From Gammaproteobacteria bacterium (GTDB lineage: Bacteria; Pseudomonadota; Gammaproteobacteria; Pseudomonadales; Azotimanducaceae), in NCBI GenBank assembly GCA_021773555.1, contig JAJFKA010000037.1:1-64000 (forward strand): DNA of 64,000 nt. The letters run 5' to 3'. The first letter of the stretch is position 1, and the number at the start of each line of letters is the position of its first letter. Below the pieces are notes generated by a model. The model had not been told where the DNA came from and did not search any database. It worked only from the letters and a program-made list of their open reading frames with translations. This document shows positions 44,365-56,013 of this stretch, in pieces. The position numbers were made by a program, and so were the translations under genes.

Positions 44365-45824
44365 GGTGCCTCCCACGCCGGGCTGAGCTTGTGCCAGCTG
44401 GTTTGCTGCTGGAATTGGTGTGCCACATTCAGGAGGGTAGCTTCGTCCAGGTAGTTACCCATGAGTTGCAGACCGGTTGGCAGGCCACCGTGTGGATTAG
44501 ATGGAAAGGATAGCGCCGGAATTCCAGCCAGATTTGAGGCTATCGTATAAACATCCTGCAGGTACATTGCGATGGGATCGTTGGTTTTTTCACCCAGTTT
44601 AAATGCAGGACCCGGCGTGGTGGGGGTCAGCAGGACATCCACCTGCTGAAATGCAGCGATAAAACCCTGCTTGATCAAGCGCCTCACCTGCTGCGCCTTG
44701 CGATAGTAAGCGTCATAGTAGCCAGCAGACAGAGCGAATGAGCCAACCAGGATACGTTGTTTGACCTCCTTGCCGAATGCTTCAGTGCGAGAGCGTTTAT
44801 AAAGATCTTTAAGATCCGCAGGCGCCTCACATCGATAACCAAATCGCACTCCATCGTAACGAGAGAGATTAGCGGAGCACTCTGCCGGGGCGATAACGTA
44901 ATACGCCGGGATGGCATGTCTGGTATTGCTGAGTTCAACGTCAGAAATGATTGCTCCAAGGGATTCGAAGACCTTGACCGCCTCAAACAAACTGCGCTCC
45001 GTGGCGATGTCGATGTTCTCCATATACTGGCTGCACAGCCCGATTTTCAGACCCTTGATGGAGTTATTCAAAGCGCCTCGGTAGTCTGGCACTGCGGTGT
45101 CAATACTGGTGGAATCGCGGGGGTCGTACCCTGCCATGACTGACAACATGAGCGCAGCATCTTCAGCAGATCTCGCCAATGGTCCGCCCTGATCAAGACT
45201 GGAGGCATAGGCAATCATTCCCCAGCGCGATACCCGCCCGTAGGTAGGCTTGATGCCGGTAATCCCACAGAATGCGGCTGGCTGGCGGATCGATCCACCG
45301 GTATCCGTTCCCGTCGAGGCGGCGCATAACCGCGCGGCAACGGCTGCGGCTGAACCCCCCGAGGAGCCGCCAGGCACGCGAGCAGGATCCCAGGGATTTT
45401 TCACAGCCCCGTAGTAGCTGTTCTCGTTGGATGACCCCATCGCAAACTCATCCATATTGGTCTTCCCAAGGGTAATCGCGCCTGCATCGTTCAGCTTGTC
45501 GACCACGGTCGCATTGTATGGGGCGATGAAATTGTCCAGCATGCGGGAACCGGCTGAGGTTCTGATGCCCTCGGTGCAGAAGATATCCTTGTGGGCAATG
45601 GGGATGCCACCGAGCGGGGTTGTGTCAGGTGCTCGGCCTGGATTTATGCGCGCTGCGTCAACCCGCTTCGCTTGTGAAATGGCGAGTTCCGGTGTGGTGG
45701 TAATGAACGCGTTCAGTGCTCCGCCGGTCTCGAGCCGTGCCAGGTAGTGCTGGGTTAGTTCCAGTGCAGAAAAGTCGCCGCGTTGCAGGCATTGCCGCTG
45801 CTCGGCGATGGATAGTTTATGCAT
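44361..45824 (-). CDS. gatA: Asp-tRNA(Asn)/Glu-tRNA(Gln) amidotransferase subunit A
   Basis: GatA releases ammonia from glutamine for GatB. It is an amidase-signature enzyme of 487 residues with the catalytic Lys in IPIAHKDIF near 79, cis-Ser in [11 protein letters not shown] near 155 and nucleophile Ser in [12 protein letters not shown] near 178. It overlaps the gatC stop as TAATG and the gatB start as ATGA, tight coupling for a 1:1:1 complex. Confidence 0.97.
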   Translation of the reverse strand: MHKLSIAEQRQCLQRGDFSALELTQHYLARLETGGALNAFITTTPELAISQAKRVDAARINPGRAPDTTPLGGIPIAHKDIFCTEGIRTSAGSRMLDNFIAPYNATVVDKLNDAGAITLGKTNMDEFAMGSSNENSYYGAVKNPWDPARVPGGSSGGSAAAVAARLCAASTGTDTGGSIRQPAAFCGITGIKPTYGRVSRWGMIAYASSLDQGGPLARSAEDAALMLSVMAGYDPRDSTSIDTAVPDYRGALNNSIKGLKIGLCSQYMENIDIATERSLFEAVKVFESLGAIISDVELSNTRHAIPAYYVIAPAECSANLSRYDGVRFGYRCEAPADLKDLYKRSRTEAFGKEVKQRILVGSFALSAGYYDAYYRKAQQVRRLIKQGFIAAFQQVDVLLTPTTPGPAFKLGEKTNDPIAMYLQDVYTIASNLAGIPALSFPSNPHGGLPTGLQLMGNYLDEATLLNVAHQFQQQTSWHKLSPAWEAP

Positions 45825-46111
45825 TACTCCACCACCCGGGGTACCACGTAGAGGCCGTCCCGGGCATCCGGTGCGATTTCCTGGAATCGGCCCCGCTGGT
45901 CGGGTTCTGTTACCTTGTCTGCGCGTAGTGTTTGTGTAGCATCCAGGGGATTGGCCATGACTGGAACATCTGTGGTGTCAACAGATTGCATCTCCTCAAC
46001 CAGCGCGAGGACCTGGTTCAGGCTTTCGATAACGTCATTAATCTCGTTTTCCGGGATGTTAAGCTGAGAGAGCTCTGCGACCTGTTCAACGACCTCTTTT
46101 GAGACTTTCAA
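45824..46111 (-). CDS. gatC: Asp-tRNA(Asn)/Glu-tRNA(Gln) amidotransferase subunit C
   Basis: GatC is the 95-residue clamp that stabilises the GatA-GatB interface. The sequence has the family pattern [20 protein letters not shown] at the N-terminus and [18 protein letters not shown] near 55-72. It opens gatCAB and is divergent from mreB across 297 bases, an order common in gammaproteobacteria. Confidence 0.95.
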   Translation of the reverse strand: MKVSKEVVEQVAELSQLNIPENEINDVIESLNQVLALVEEMQSVDTTDVPVMANPLDATQTLRADKVTEPDQRGRFQEIAPDARDGLYVVPRVVE

Positions 46112-47449
<1,338 letters not shown>

Positions 47450-47557
47450 GGAAGCTTAAAAGCAATTGGGCCTGGTTGCTGGTGCCCCGAACTATGATGT
47501 GAAAAGAAGCGTCGGAGATGTGAATGCTCTCCTCGCTTCAATCGTTGAGTTAGTGCA

Positions 47558-48478
47558 TTGGAAAACCTGCCGCCAGGAGTAGCTGGTCAGGTAACGAATC
47601 GGGACGAGGCAATTAAATCTTTATTTCTTGAAGAAACGACGACTGGATACAAGATGGTGGGATTCGGTATCCTTTCTATTGTCCTCGTCGTCGTTGATCA
47701 TTTGTCTGATTATCTCGATGAAATACGTGCGGGCCTCACGGTGATTGCAACTCCCGTGCTGATTGCCGCTGATCTTCCCAGCCGGGAAGCAAATGAAATC
47801 AGGGAAATGTTCAGCACCCGGGGTGACATGCGTTCGCAAATTGGCGAGCTTCGTCAGGAACTGATTCTACTAAAAGCCAAGACCGAAAAAATGGCAGCGC
47901 TGGCCGCGGAAAATAACCGCCTTCGTGGATTGCTGGGATCGGCCGCGAAGTTACAGGACAATGTGCTTGTTGCAGAACTGATTGGTGTTGATCCGGACCC
48001 CGAGAAGCACGAGGTTATCATTGACAAGGGAAGCCGCGAGGGAGTGTTCGTAGGCCAGCCAGTGCTGGATGCCCAGGGACTCATGGGGCAGGTCATTTCG
48101 CTCAGCCATTTTACCAGTCGCGTGCTACTGATCAGTGATCCATCGCATTCAGTTCCCGTACAGGTATCGCGCAGTAACCTTCGACTCATTGCGCAAGGTA
48201 CCGGTGTGACCAATTCTCTTGAGCTTGTCCATGTACAGGATACCGCTGATATTCAGGTCGGGGATCTGCTGGTGAGTTCAGGGCTCGGCAAACGTTTTCC
48301 GGTCGGTTATCCCGTGGGCATCGTCAACAAGATCGAACATGATCCGGGACGACCATTCGCAATAGTAACGGCTGTGCCCAGTGCACTGCTCGACAGGAGC
48401 CGGCACGTACTGCTGGTATTTACAGAAAAAGAACTGGCTCGAATACCGGAGGTGAGCAGCGATGGCGACGGTCGCTGA
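47558..48478 (+). CDS. mreC: rod-shape-determining protein MreC
   Basis: MreC is the bitopic periplasmic scaffold linking MreB to penicillin-binding proteins. 306 residues: a membrane helix (FGILSIVLVVVDH about 35-47), a coiled coil (about 85-125; ELILLKAKTEKMAALAAENNRL) and the double beta-barrel MreC domain with GSREGVFVGQPVLDAQGLMGQV near 155. There is no ATG start in the right place; a TTG at 47558 is the first available in frame, giving a N-terminus longer than usual. Overlaps mreD by 17 bases. Confidence 0.95.
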   Translation: MENLPPGVAGQVTNRDEAIKSLFLEETTTGYKMVGFGILSIVLVVVDHLSDYLDEIRAGLTVIATPVLIAADLPSREANEIREMFSTRGDMRSQIGELRQELILLKAKTEKMAALAAENNRLRGLLGSAAKLQDNVLVAELIGVDPDPEKHEVIIDKGSREGVFVGQPVLDAQGLMGQVISLSHFTSRVLLISDPSHSVPVQVSRSNLRLIAQGTGVTNSLELVHVQDTADIQVGDLLVSSGLGKRFPVGYPVGIVNKIEHDPGRPFAIVTAVPSALLDRSRHVLLVFTEKELARIPEVSSDGDGR

Positions 48479-48971
48479 CTCCCCCTCAAATGGAACCTGG
48501 GTCATCGCGCTGACTTTTTTTGTCGCGATGATACTGGCGGTTATGCCGATGCCGGAGTTTGCACCGGTGGTGCTTGGTTACCTGCGCCCGGAGTGGGTTG
48601 TTCTGGTGCTAATTTATTGGATCATTGCGCTGCCGCAAAGAGTCGGTATTGCAGTAGCCTGGTCATCAGGGTTATTTGTTGATGTGTTGCTCGGATCGTT
48701 ACTGGGGCAGCATGCAGTGGCCTATGTGGTTGTCGCGTATGTTGCGTCCAGCCTCTACCAAAGGCTAAGAATGTTTTCCGTGTGGCAGCAAAGCATGATT
48801 GTGTTTGCCACCATTGGACTAAATCAGTTAATTAATTTCTGGATTGAGAGTATTGCGGGGCTAACCGACTGGAACATCTGGTATCTTCTAACCTCAGTAA
48901 TGAGTGCGTTTCTGTGGCCGTGGATATTTCTGATGCTTCGTTATTTACGGCGCAGGTTTCATGTAAGTTAA
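48462..48971 (+). CDS. mreD: rod-shape-determining protein MreD
   Basis: MreD is an integral membrane partner of MreC. The 169 residues form about five to six helices, with the typical RPEWVVLVLIYWIIALPQRVG and GLFVDVLLGSLLGQHAVAY patterns. It starts inside the mreC end, a common overlap, and precedes maf. Confidence 0.95.
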   Translation: MATVADSPSNGTWVIALTFFVAMILAVMPMPEFAPVVLGYLRPEWVVLVLIYWIIALPQRVGIAVAWSSGLFVDVLLGSLLGQHAVAYVVVAYVASSLYQRLRMFSVWQQSMIVFATIGLNQLINFWIESIAGLTDWNIWYLLTSVMSAFLWPWIFLMLRYLRRRFHVS

Positions 48972-49054
48972 ACTCGTGACGCTTATCATCCAGATCAGGC
49001 ATCCAGAGGCTTTAAGGTGGTTGATCATACAAATCGAACGGGTGCTTTCCGCAA

Positions 49055-49717
49055 TTGCGGATGTCGATGGCGGCAATCGGGGCCATCGCGGTGACGCTGG
49101 TGCTCGCTTCAGGTTCGTCGCGCCGTGCTGAGTTGTTGACCCAGGTGGGTCTGTCCTTTGACGTGCTGATTCCAGGTGTCGATGAGTCCTTGTTTCCCGG
49201 AGAACAGCCAGACACCTACGTGTCTCGGATGGCCAAGGAGAAGGCTGATCAGGCATTCGCCTCGTTTGCAGCATCCTGCGACGATGTAGTTCTGCTGGCC
49301 GCGGATACCATCGTGGTCGTTGACGGATCGATTCTGGGCAAACCAGGTAACAGGCAGGACGGGCTTCGGATGCTCACGATGCTGTCAGGCAGAGGTCACG
49401 AAGTTAAGACAGCGGTGCACATCCTGTCTGCGGATAAGTCCACAGGAACAGTAGTAACAACGACTGTTAACTTCAGGCGGATTGAACGCGTCGAGTGTGA
49501 AAACTACTGGTTGTCGGGTGAGTCACATGACAAGGCCGGTGGGTATGGTATCCAGGGTCTGGCGGCGATCTTTGTCGAGAGTATTACAGGTAGCTACAGT
49601 AATGTTGTCGGTTTGCCACTGGCAGAGACGAGCTTGCTGTTGTCAACATTCGGTGTCGAGTGTCTGTCCCGTGATGCGGTAGAAGAATCAAAAGTTGAAG
49701 CAGGATTTAAGTCGTAA
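49055..49717 (+). CDS. maf: Maf family nucleotide pyrophosphatase
   Basis: Maf proteins hydrolyse non-canonical or canonical nucleoside triphosphates and are linked to septum inhibition. About 216-220 residues, with LASGSSRRAELL at the N-terminus, the Asp-rich VVLLAADTIVVVDG near 80, and ESHDKAGGYGIQG near 155, then NVVGLPL. The start may be the TTG at 49055 or the ATGs at 49061 and 49067; the protein begins with conserved sequence just after the last. Sits between mreD and rng, as in many gammaproteobacteria; the stop overlaps the rng start (TAATG). Confidence 0.93.
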   Translation: MRMSMAAIGAIAVTLVLASGSSRRAELLTQVGLSFDVLIPGVDESLFPGEQPDTYVSRMAKEKADQAFASFAASCDDVVLLAADTIVVVDGSILGKPGNRQDGLRMLTMLSGRGHEVKTAVHILSADKSTGTVVTTTVNFRRIERVECENYWLSGESHDKAGGYGIQGLAAIFVESITGSYSNVVGLPLAETSLLLSTFGVECLSRDAVEESKVEAGFKS

Positions 49718-51201
49718 TGGCTGAAGAAATTATCATCAACGTATCGACACGCGAATCCAGAGTAGCCGTGGTAGAGCAGGGTTTGCTACAGGAAATATTC
49801 ATCGAACGATCACATACCCGGGGTACTGTTGGCAATATCTACAAGGGTAAGGTGGTCCGTATCCTTCCGGGAATGCAGAGTGCCTTCGTTGCCATCGGCC
49901 AGGCCCGCGCAGCTTTCATGCATATTACAGATCTGATTGACAGCCATGCGGTTCAACCGGGACACAATGGATCTGAAGAACGTTACCCACCGATCTCAAG
50001 CGTACTGCGCGATGGCCAGGAACTGCTGGTGCAGGTAGCAAAAGAACCTATCGGCACCAAAGGCGCACGAATCACCAGCAGCATTTCGCTGGCGTCCAGA
50101 TATCTTGTGTACTTGCCAGAATCGACTCACGTCGGCATTTCCCAGAGGATTGAAGATGAGGAGGAACGGGGCAGACTGCGGGATCTGCTCGCCAGCGTGG
50201 AAAATGAGCGAGGAGATGGTTTTATTGTGCGAACAGCGAGCGAGGGTGTTTCTGCTGATGAAATTTTGAAGGATGCTTACCTGCTGCGCAGCCGCTGGGA
50301 TGTGATCCGAAACGAGAGTCGCACTGCAACGCCTGAGACACTGGTTTACGAGGATTTACCGCTGACCCTAAGGGTGATGCGCGACATCATCAATGTACAA
50401 ACAGGGACTATCCTAATCGATGATCGCGCTACCTTCACTGCGCTTGAGCGGTTTCTGTCGGATTTTATTCCGGACAAGGTCAGCTCCCTTCAGATGGCCA
50501 CCGGCGATGTTGCGCTGTTCGATGCGCACAACCTGGAGGATCAGATCGAAGCCGCGCTGGACAGAAATGTGCCGCTCAAGTCTGGTGGATACCTGGTATT
50601 CGACCAGACTGAAGCCATGACCACTATTGACGTCAATACCGGCGCATTTATTGGCCGACGCGATCTGGAGGATACGATTTATCGAACTAACCTTGAGGCG
50701 GCAGCCGCAATACCGAGGCAACTGAGGTTGCGAAATATGGGCGGCATCGTGATCATCGATTTCATCGATATGATCAATGAAGAGCACAAGCGACAGGTCT
50801 TGCGTAGCCTCGAAAAAGGTCAACAGACTGATCGGGTAAAGTGGAACATTACCGAGATATCTGATCTGGGCCTCGTGGAAATGACCAGAAAGCGGACTCA
50901 CCAGAGCTTGTTGAAAATGATCTGCGAACCTTGTGCGATCTGCGATGGACGGGGTTTCGTTAAAACCGCGGAAAGTGTTTGTCTTGAAATTTTCAGAGAA
51001 ATCCAGCGTAAAGCGCGAGATCTGAGAGATGGCTGCCTGATAATGGCCGCTCAGCCGGTCGTTGACAGGCTGCTGGATGAGGATTCAGCTTGCCTGGAAG
51101 CCCTGTCAAGCGCGCTTGGTGCGACCATCACGTTCCAGGTCGAGACAAGCTATAGTCAGGAACAGTTCGATGTCGTAATACCCTCAAATGGCAATGGCTA
51201 G
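49717..51201 (+). CDS. rng: ribonuclease G
   Basis: RNase G is the RNase E paralogue that matures the 5' end of 16S rRNA. 494 residues: an S1 domain (about 38-120; GNIYKGKVVRILPGMQSAFV), the 5' sensor, a DNase-I-like catalytic region with Asp in TTIDVNTGAFIG near 307 and IIDFIDMI near 350, and the zinc-link CxxC (CEPCAICDGRG near 407). It ends with a small RNase-H-like domain. Overlaps yhdP by 14 bases. Confidence 0.97.
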   Translation: MAEEIIINVSTRESRVAVVEQGLLQEIFIERSHTRGTVGNIYKGKVVRILPGMQSAFVAIGQARAAFMHITDLIDSHAVQPGHNGSEERYPPISSVLRDGQELLVQVAKEPIGTKGARITSSISLASRYLVYLPESTHVGISQRIEDEEERGRLRDLLASVENERGDGFIVRTASEGVSADEILKDAYLLRSRWDVIRNESRTATPETLVYEDLPLTLRVMRDIINVQTGTILIDDRATFTALERFLSDFIPDKVSSLQMATGDVALFDAHNLEDQIEAALDRNVPLKSGGYLVFDQTEAMTTIDVNTGAFIGRRDLEDTIYRTNLEAAAAIPRQLRLRNMGGIVIIDFIDMINEEHKRQVLRSLEKGQQTDRVKWNITEISDLGLVEMTRKRTHQSLLKMICEPCAICDGRGFVKTAESVCLEIFREIQRKARDLRDGCLIMAAQPVVDRLLDEDSACLEALSSALGATITFQVETSYSQEQFDVVIPSNGNG

Positions 51202-54200
51202 GTTGAACACGCCGAGCGTAAATCTGATCAGGAAGCGGCTACTCTCAGGGGTTCGTTTCCTGCTGCTCGCGATTGTGATACTGGCAGCGCTGTATGTCAG
51301 TGCTGGCAGGATCGCGATTAATGGAATCAGTTACTTCCAGGACAATCTGACCGGGGCGATTGGCACAGCGCTCAAAGTTGAAACGCGGCTTGGGCAACTC
51401 TCTGGCCACTGGAATCGATTTGATCCGACCGTCGAACTGAAAGACCTCGTACTCGGCGATCCGGAGAATCCGGTGATCGTACTTGACAAGGTTTCTTTCA
51501 GGCTCAGTTCGTTATTAAGCCTGGCCGAGATGGATCTGATTTTTACAGAAGTCAGCATCAAGGGTATCAGACTTCAGTTAATTGAACTCGTTGATGGTGG
51601 TTGGCAGGTCGAGGGATTGCCAAAAGGCAAGGGGCAGTTCAACTACCAGCCGTTGCTCGATTTTTTCACCCACGTTGAACACCTCACACTGGAGGAGGTT
51701 GAGATTGGATTGTCTGGCCTGAAGGCAAGCTATGAGGTGCGCGATGAGGAAAATTCCCCGTTGCAGATTTCAAGAGCAGGAGCGGTTCGGAGCCTGTCCT
51801 TGCCACTCATCGTCGAGAAGCTTGACACCAACGGGGAGATACTCAGCCGCAATCGCATGTACCTGCTCGGCGACTATACCGGTGACCCCAGAAACACCAG
51901 CGAGTTTGGTGCGAATCTCTATCTGGAAGTGCCCGGCTTACGACTGTCTGATTTTCTCGCAACCGTTGAGGTTGGTAACTACGAGATTGATGGCCTGGAG
52001 TTCAGTCTGGTAGGTTGGCTGAAATACAACGACGGAAATCTTGATCTGCTCGGCCAGGTGCGATCCGGTGGAGCCCGCTTCACCCGAGATGCTGATGACC
52101 AGATGCTCATTGATGGGCTGGCGCTGGATTTCAGACTCAGTGGCTCCAGAGAAGGCGCGGAAGTACAGCTCATCGTTCCAGATTTACAGGCGAATCTATC
52201 AGGGCAACCGGTGAAACTGTCGGATGTCAATATTCTGGCGGAGCAGACTGGTGGTAAGTTTGTAGTCGCAGCGACAGTGCCAACCCTCGATCTGGTCGAT
52301 CTTCACAGTGCGATTTCCGCGCTGAACGAAACTACAAAACTAATGCCCGAACGTGCCATGACAGCGCTGGATACCATGGCCCCGCGGGGAGAATTTGTGG
52401 AGACAACGCTGCTCTTTGATGATTCCGGCGAACTACCGGAGATCAGGCTGAACAGCAATATTCGTGGCGTCTCAGTCAACGCTTATCTGGGTGCACCTAG
52501 TATAAGCACCCTGAACGGGTTTGTTTCCCTTGGTCCTAAGGGGGGCTATATCGATGTGAACAATGGCCCGTATGAAATGCAGTTTACGCCACTATTTCGC
52601 TCTTCCTGGCCATTCGAGTCAGCCAGGGGTCGGGTTAACTATTTTTTCAGGGAAGGAATTCTGCAGTTCAACAGCGGACTGATCGAGCTCAAAAATGGTG
52701 AGTTATCCGCACACGGAAAACTGCACCTCAATCTCCCGCCGCAAAGAAGTGAGCAGACCTGGGGATTGATTGTGGGAATCAGCAACGCGGATCTTCTTGA
52801 CGCTGGACGATACCTGCCGACTACCTTGTCTCCGGAACTGGTTTCCTGGCTGGATAAGTCGGTCCTTGCGGGTAATGGTTCGGAATCGGGTCTGGTATTC
52901 CATGGCTCACTTTTTCGGGGTGCGCCGAAAATTAGAAAAGTAAACGAACTCTATTTCAAGGTAGACCGAACGGTTCTCAACTATGACGAAAACTGGCCGG
53001 TGGTGTCCGATCTGGATGCGACGATCTATATAAACAACCGGGGTGTATTCTCGGACGATGCAACCGGGTCAATCTTCGACAGCCAGATCACAGAATCCAG
53101 GGTGCATATTGCGATTCCGCCGGAGGGCAAAGTTGATACCATTAATATCGAAGGCAGGCTTCTTGGTCCGCTTCGTGATGGCATTCGTGTACTGAATGAA
53201 ACACCGCTGGCAGTGACCACGAATCATATGGCCAGTGCCTGGCAGGGTGAAGGCAATATGCTCGCACAGGCAAAGCTGGGAATTCCCATTGGACCTAGAA
53301 CAGGTGAGCCAACCTACGCGGATGTGACCGTGTTCCTGAATAACAATGATATTGAAATGCCAGCGTTCGACCTGACCGCTTTTGCCATAACCGGCGATGT
53401 GCGGTACGAAACGTTATCTGGCCTGACCTCTCCGCAATTTACAGCCATGCTGTTTAATGAACCCGTGGCTGGCCGAATTAATAGCAGGGTGGGTGGTGAT
53501 TCTGGTGAAATTACGGTTTCGGTTGACGGTCACGTGGCAATCAGTGATCTCTACGACTGGTCCAGCCAGGTATTGTTGACACGGGCGACTGGCGCCATGG
53601 ATTATCAAGCAGAGATTCATATTCCATACGGAGGCGACAATGACCTCAGCTATGTTGAAGCCCGGTCGTCACTACAAGGTGTCCAATTAGACATTCCCAC
53701 GCCACTCCGAAAAACAAGTGCTAATACTTCGAGCTCGATGCGTTATCGACAAACATTTGTAGATGATGGATATCGACTCGATTTCGACCTGGCCGACACA
53801 TTGAAGGGTTCGCTGCGAACCAGGGACGGAATCGTTCGCGGTGGTCGATTGCATTTTGGTGCAGGTAAGGCAGGAGTTATCAGTTTTGAAAAGGTACGGG
53901 TGACGGGACACCTTGATTATGCAGATTACGAACAATGGTCAGAATTTATTGCAAGCCTGGATCAGGTGTCCGAGGTTTCGCTTGAATCGGAGATGGCCAA
54001 TGCCGTGGAGGATATTGTTGTCGATGTAGATTTACTCAACCTGTATTCGCTCGAACTTCCCAACGCGGATCTTAATATTAAGCGAGTACAGGGCGGGTGG
54101 CGAGCTAACCTTACAAATATAAATTTGCAGGGTGTCGTCTCCATCCCTGACAAGGAAGGTGTGCCGCTCGGAATTGATCTTGAGTACTTACGTTTTTTTC

Positions 54201-55174
54201 CGGAGGAAGGCGACGATCCATCTGAAGATCCTTTCGCCGGGGTTGTCCCTCAGGAAATGCTGGCTATTGATTTCTCGACAGAAGAGTTGTTCTTCGCTGG
54301 CGAAAACTACGGGAAATGGAAGTTCAATTTCAGACCAACCAGTGCAGGCGCGACCCTCGATAACATCGCGGCGCACGTCAAGGGGATGGAGATTGTTTCA
54401 CCCTCAGCCGTCACCTGGAATTACTCTGACGACACACACGACTCGAGTTTCGATGGCAATGTGAAGGTTGTTGACCTTGCCGTTGCTTTGCAGCAGTGGG
54501 GATTTGCCTCGAGTATTGAAGGGCGAGATTTTGGATTCGTATCGAAGCTTGCATGGCCAGGATCACCGGCCATGATAGATCTGGATATCGTTAAGGGAAC
54601 GCTTGCGATCAACGGAAAAGGAGGTCGTTTTGTGCAGGCCGAAACGGGCACCGCCGCATTGAAACTGCTGGGTATTTTCGACTTTAACCAACTTGGCCGC
54701 AGATTGAGTTTTGACTTTTCTGACGTGGTTGACAGCGGCTATCAGTTTGACAAGATCACCGGTACCGCGGCCTTCGAAAGTGGAATAATCGAGGTGACCG
54801 AACCGATCCTTATTGTCGGATCCGGCAGCAATTTCAAAATTGGTGGGACTGTCGATATTAATACGCGGATACTCGACAACGATATGATTGTTACTTTGCC
54901 GGTCGGAAAAAACCTGCCTTGGTATGCGGCCTACAGCGCGATTGTGACGGGACCCCTTGTGGGAGCGGGAGTTTTTCTTGCGCAGAAGGTCTTCGAAAAA
55001 CAAATTAACCAGATGAGCAGTGCGAAGTACAAGGTCTCCGGCACGTTGGATGAACCTATTATCGAATTTGTCGAAATATTCAGCGACTCCGTGAGAGGAG
55101 TTGAGGCACCCCCGGCGCTGGCGACCGAACCAGAGTCCCCGGAGGCAGTCAGGAAAGCGGCGGACGGACCATGA
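51188..55174 (+). CDS. yhdP: YhdP family AsmA-like protein
   Basis: A 1,328-residue envelope protein with one N-terminal membrane helix (about 18-38) and a very long beta-rich periplasmic part of the AsmA/TamB type (DUF3971 and AsmA-C2). With TamB and YdbH it is held to carry phospholipids to the outer membrane. Near the C-terminus comes LKLLGIFDFNQLGRRLSFDF, a typical YhdP motif, and a second helix (about 1230-1255). Slightly longer than the E. coli protein of about 1,266. It overlaps the nitrilase gene by ATGA. Confidence 0.92.
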   Translation: MAMARLNTPSVNLIRKRLLSGVRFLLLAIVILAALYVSAGRIAINGISYFQDNLTGAIGTALKVETRLGQLSGHWNRFDPTVELKDLVLGDPENPVIVLDKVSFRLSSLLSLAEMDLIFTEVSIKGIRLQLIELVDGGWQVEGLPKGKGQFNYQPLLDFFTHVEHLTLEEVEIGLSGLKASYEVRDEENSPLQISRAGAVRSLSLPLIVEKLDTNGEILSRNRMYLLGDYTGDPRNTSEFGANLYLEVPGLRLSDFLATVEVGNYEIDGLEFSLVGWLKYNDGNLDLLGQVRSGGARFTRDADDQMLIDGLALDFRLSGSREGAEVQLIVPDLQANLSGQPVKLSDVNILAEQTGGKFVVAATVPTLDLVDLHSAISALNETTKLMPERAMTALDTMAPRGEFVETTLLFDDSGELPEIRLNSNIRGVSVNAYLGAPSISTLNGFVSLGPKGGYIDVNNGPYEMQFTPLFRSSWPFESARGRVNYFFREGILQFNSGLIELKNGELSAHGKLHLNLPPQRSEQTWGLIVGISNADLLDAGRYLPTTLSPELVSWLDKSVLAGNGSESGLVFHGSLFRGAPKIRKVNELYFKVDRTVLNYDENWPVVSDLDATIYINNRGVFSDDATGSIFDSQITESRVHIAIPPEGKVDTINIEGRLLGPLRDGIRVLNETPLAVTTNHMASAWQGEGNMLAQAKLGIPIGPRTGEPTYADVTVFLNNNDIEMPAFDLTAFAITGDVRYETLSGLTSPQFTAMLFNEPVAGRINSRVGGDSGEITVSVDGHVAISDLYDWSSQVLLTRATGAMDYQAEIHIPYGGDNDLSYVEARSSLQGVQLDIPTPLRKTSANTSSSMRYRQTFVDDGYRLDFDLADTLKGSLRTRDGIVRGGRLHFGAGKAGVISFEKVRVTGHLDYADYEQWSEFIASLDQVSEVSLESEMANAVEDIVVDVDLLNLYSLELPNADLNIKRVQGGWRANLTNINLQGVVSIPDKEGVPLGIDLEYLRFFPEEGDDPSEDPFAGVVPQEMLAIDFSTEELFFAGENYGKWKFNFRPTSAGATLDNIAAHVKGMEIVSPSAVTWNYSDDTHDSSFDGNVKVVDLAVALQQWGFASSIEGRDFGFVSKLAWPGSPAMIDLDIVKGTLAINGKGGRFVQAETGTAALKLLGIFDFNQLGRRLSFDFSDVVDSGYQFDKITGTAAFESGIIEVTEPILIVGSGSNFKIGGTVDINTRILDNDMIVTLPVGKNLPWYAAYSAIVTGPLVGAGVFLAQKVFEKQINQMSSAKYKVSGTLDEPIIEFVEIFSDSVRGVEAPPALATEPESPEAVRKAADGP

Positions 55175-56004
55175 AACGTATCGCAGTATTGCAATTGGTC
55201 AGCGCTATGGATGTGCAGTCCAATCTTGACACCGTCACCAGGCTGGTGACCGAGGCAGCGGAAAAGCAGGTTGACGCGGTTTTTCTGCCGGAAAACTTTG
55301 CCGCACTGGCCAATCCGGAACCCCGGGTAATCGGGGAGGCAGAGATGTCACCAGGTGGTCCGATCCGTGGCTGTCTGGCTTCGCTCGCGCGCACTACTGA
55401 GACCATCCTGTTTGCAGGAACTATGCCCTGTAGCGTCCGTCCCGATGGGGAACCAGTGGCTGCCCCCCGGGTGCGGGCTGCATCCATTGTGTATGACGCG
55501 TCCGGTGCAGAGATGGCGCGGTATGACAAAATGCATATGTTTGACGTTGAGGTAAGTGACAACCAGAAACACTACCTCGAATCAGCGACCTTCGAGCCGG
55601 GAGAGGCGTTGGTCTGTCTGGAAACCGGGATCGGTAAGGTCGGCTTGAGTGTCTGTTACGACATCAGATTCCCGGAATTCTATCGTAAGCTGTTTGTCAG
55701 AGGCGCGGAACTCTTTGCAATCCCATCGGCGTTCACCCAGGTCACGGGTGAGGCACACTTTGAGGTGTTGATGCGAAGTCGTGCCATTGAAAATTTCAGT
55801 TTTACCGTGGCAGCCTGTCAGGGAGGCGAGCACGATTCCGGCCGCAAGACCCACGGACACAGTATGGTGGTCAGTCCCTGGGGAGAAATCCTCGTCGAGG
55901 CAGATAGAGGTGAAGCGTTGCTGATCGCTGAACTGGATGTTGACCGACAGCAGGAAATACGTCGTGATATGCCGGTATTGCGTCAGATGAAGATTCCGGT
56001 TTAA
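55171..56004 (+). CDS. carbon-nitrogen hydrolase (nitrilase superfamily, Nit1/YbeM-like)
   Basis: 277 residues with the Glu-Lys-Cys triad: Glu in FLPENFAAL near 38, Lys in YDKMHMFDV near 115 and Cys in LSVCYDIRFPE near 155. By family this is likely a deaminated-glutathione amidase, but other amides remain possible. It follows yhdP in the usual order; tldD, which often comes next, is absent. An inverted repeat overlaps its stop. Confidence 0.92.
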   Translation: MKRIAVLQLVSAMDVQSNLDTVTRLVTEAAEKQVDAVFLPENFAALANPEPRVIGEAEMSPGGPIRGCLASLARTTETILFAGTMPCSVRPDGEPVAAPRVRAASIVYDASGAEMARYDKMHMFDVEVSDNQKHYLESATFEPGEALVCLETGIGKVGLSVCYDIRFPEFYRKLFVRGAELFAIPSAFTQVTGEAHFEVLMRSRAIENFSFTVAACQGGEHDSGRKTHGHSMVVSPWGEILVEADRGEALLIAELDVDRQQEIRRDMPVLRQMKIPV

Positions 56005-56012
56005 AAAACCGG
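55996..56012. terminator. short inverted repeat between convergent nit and yjgA genes
   Basis: CCGGTTT and AAACCGG form a 7-bp stem with an AAA loop that overlaps the nitrilase stop codon. Position between convergent genes suits a bidirectional terminator, but no long T run follows on either strand. Confidence 0.45.
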
Positions 56013-56013
56013 G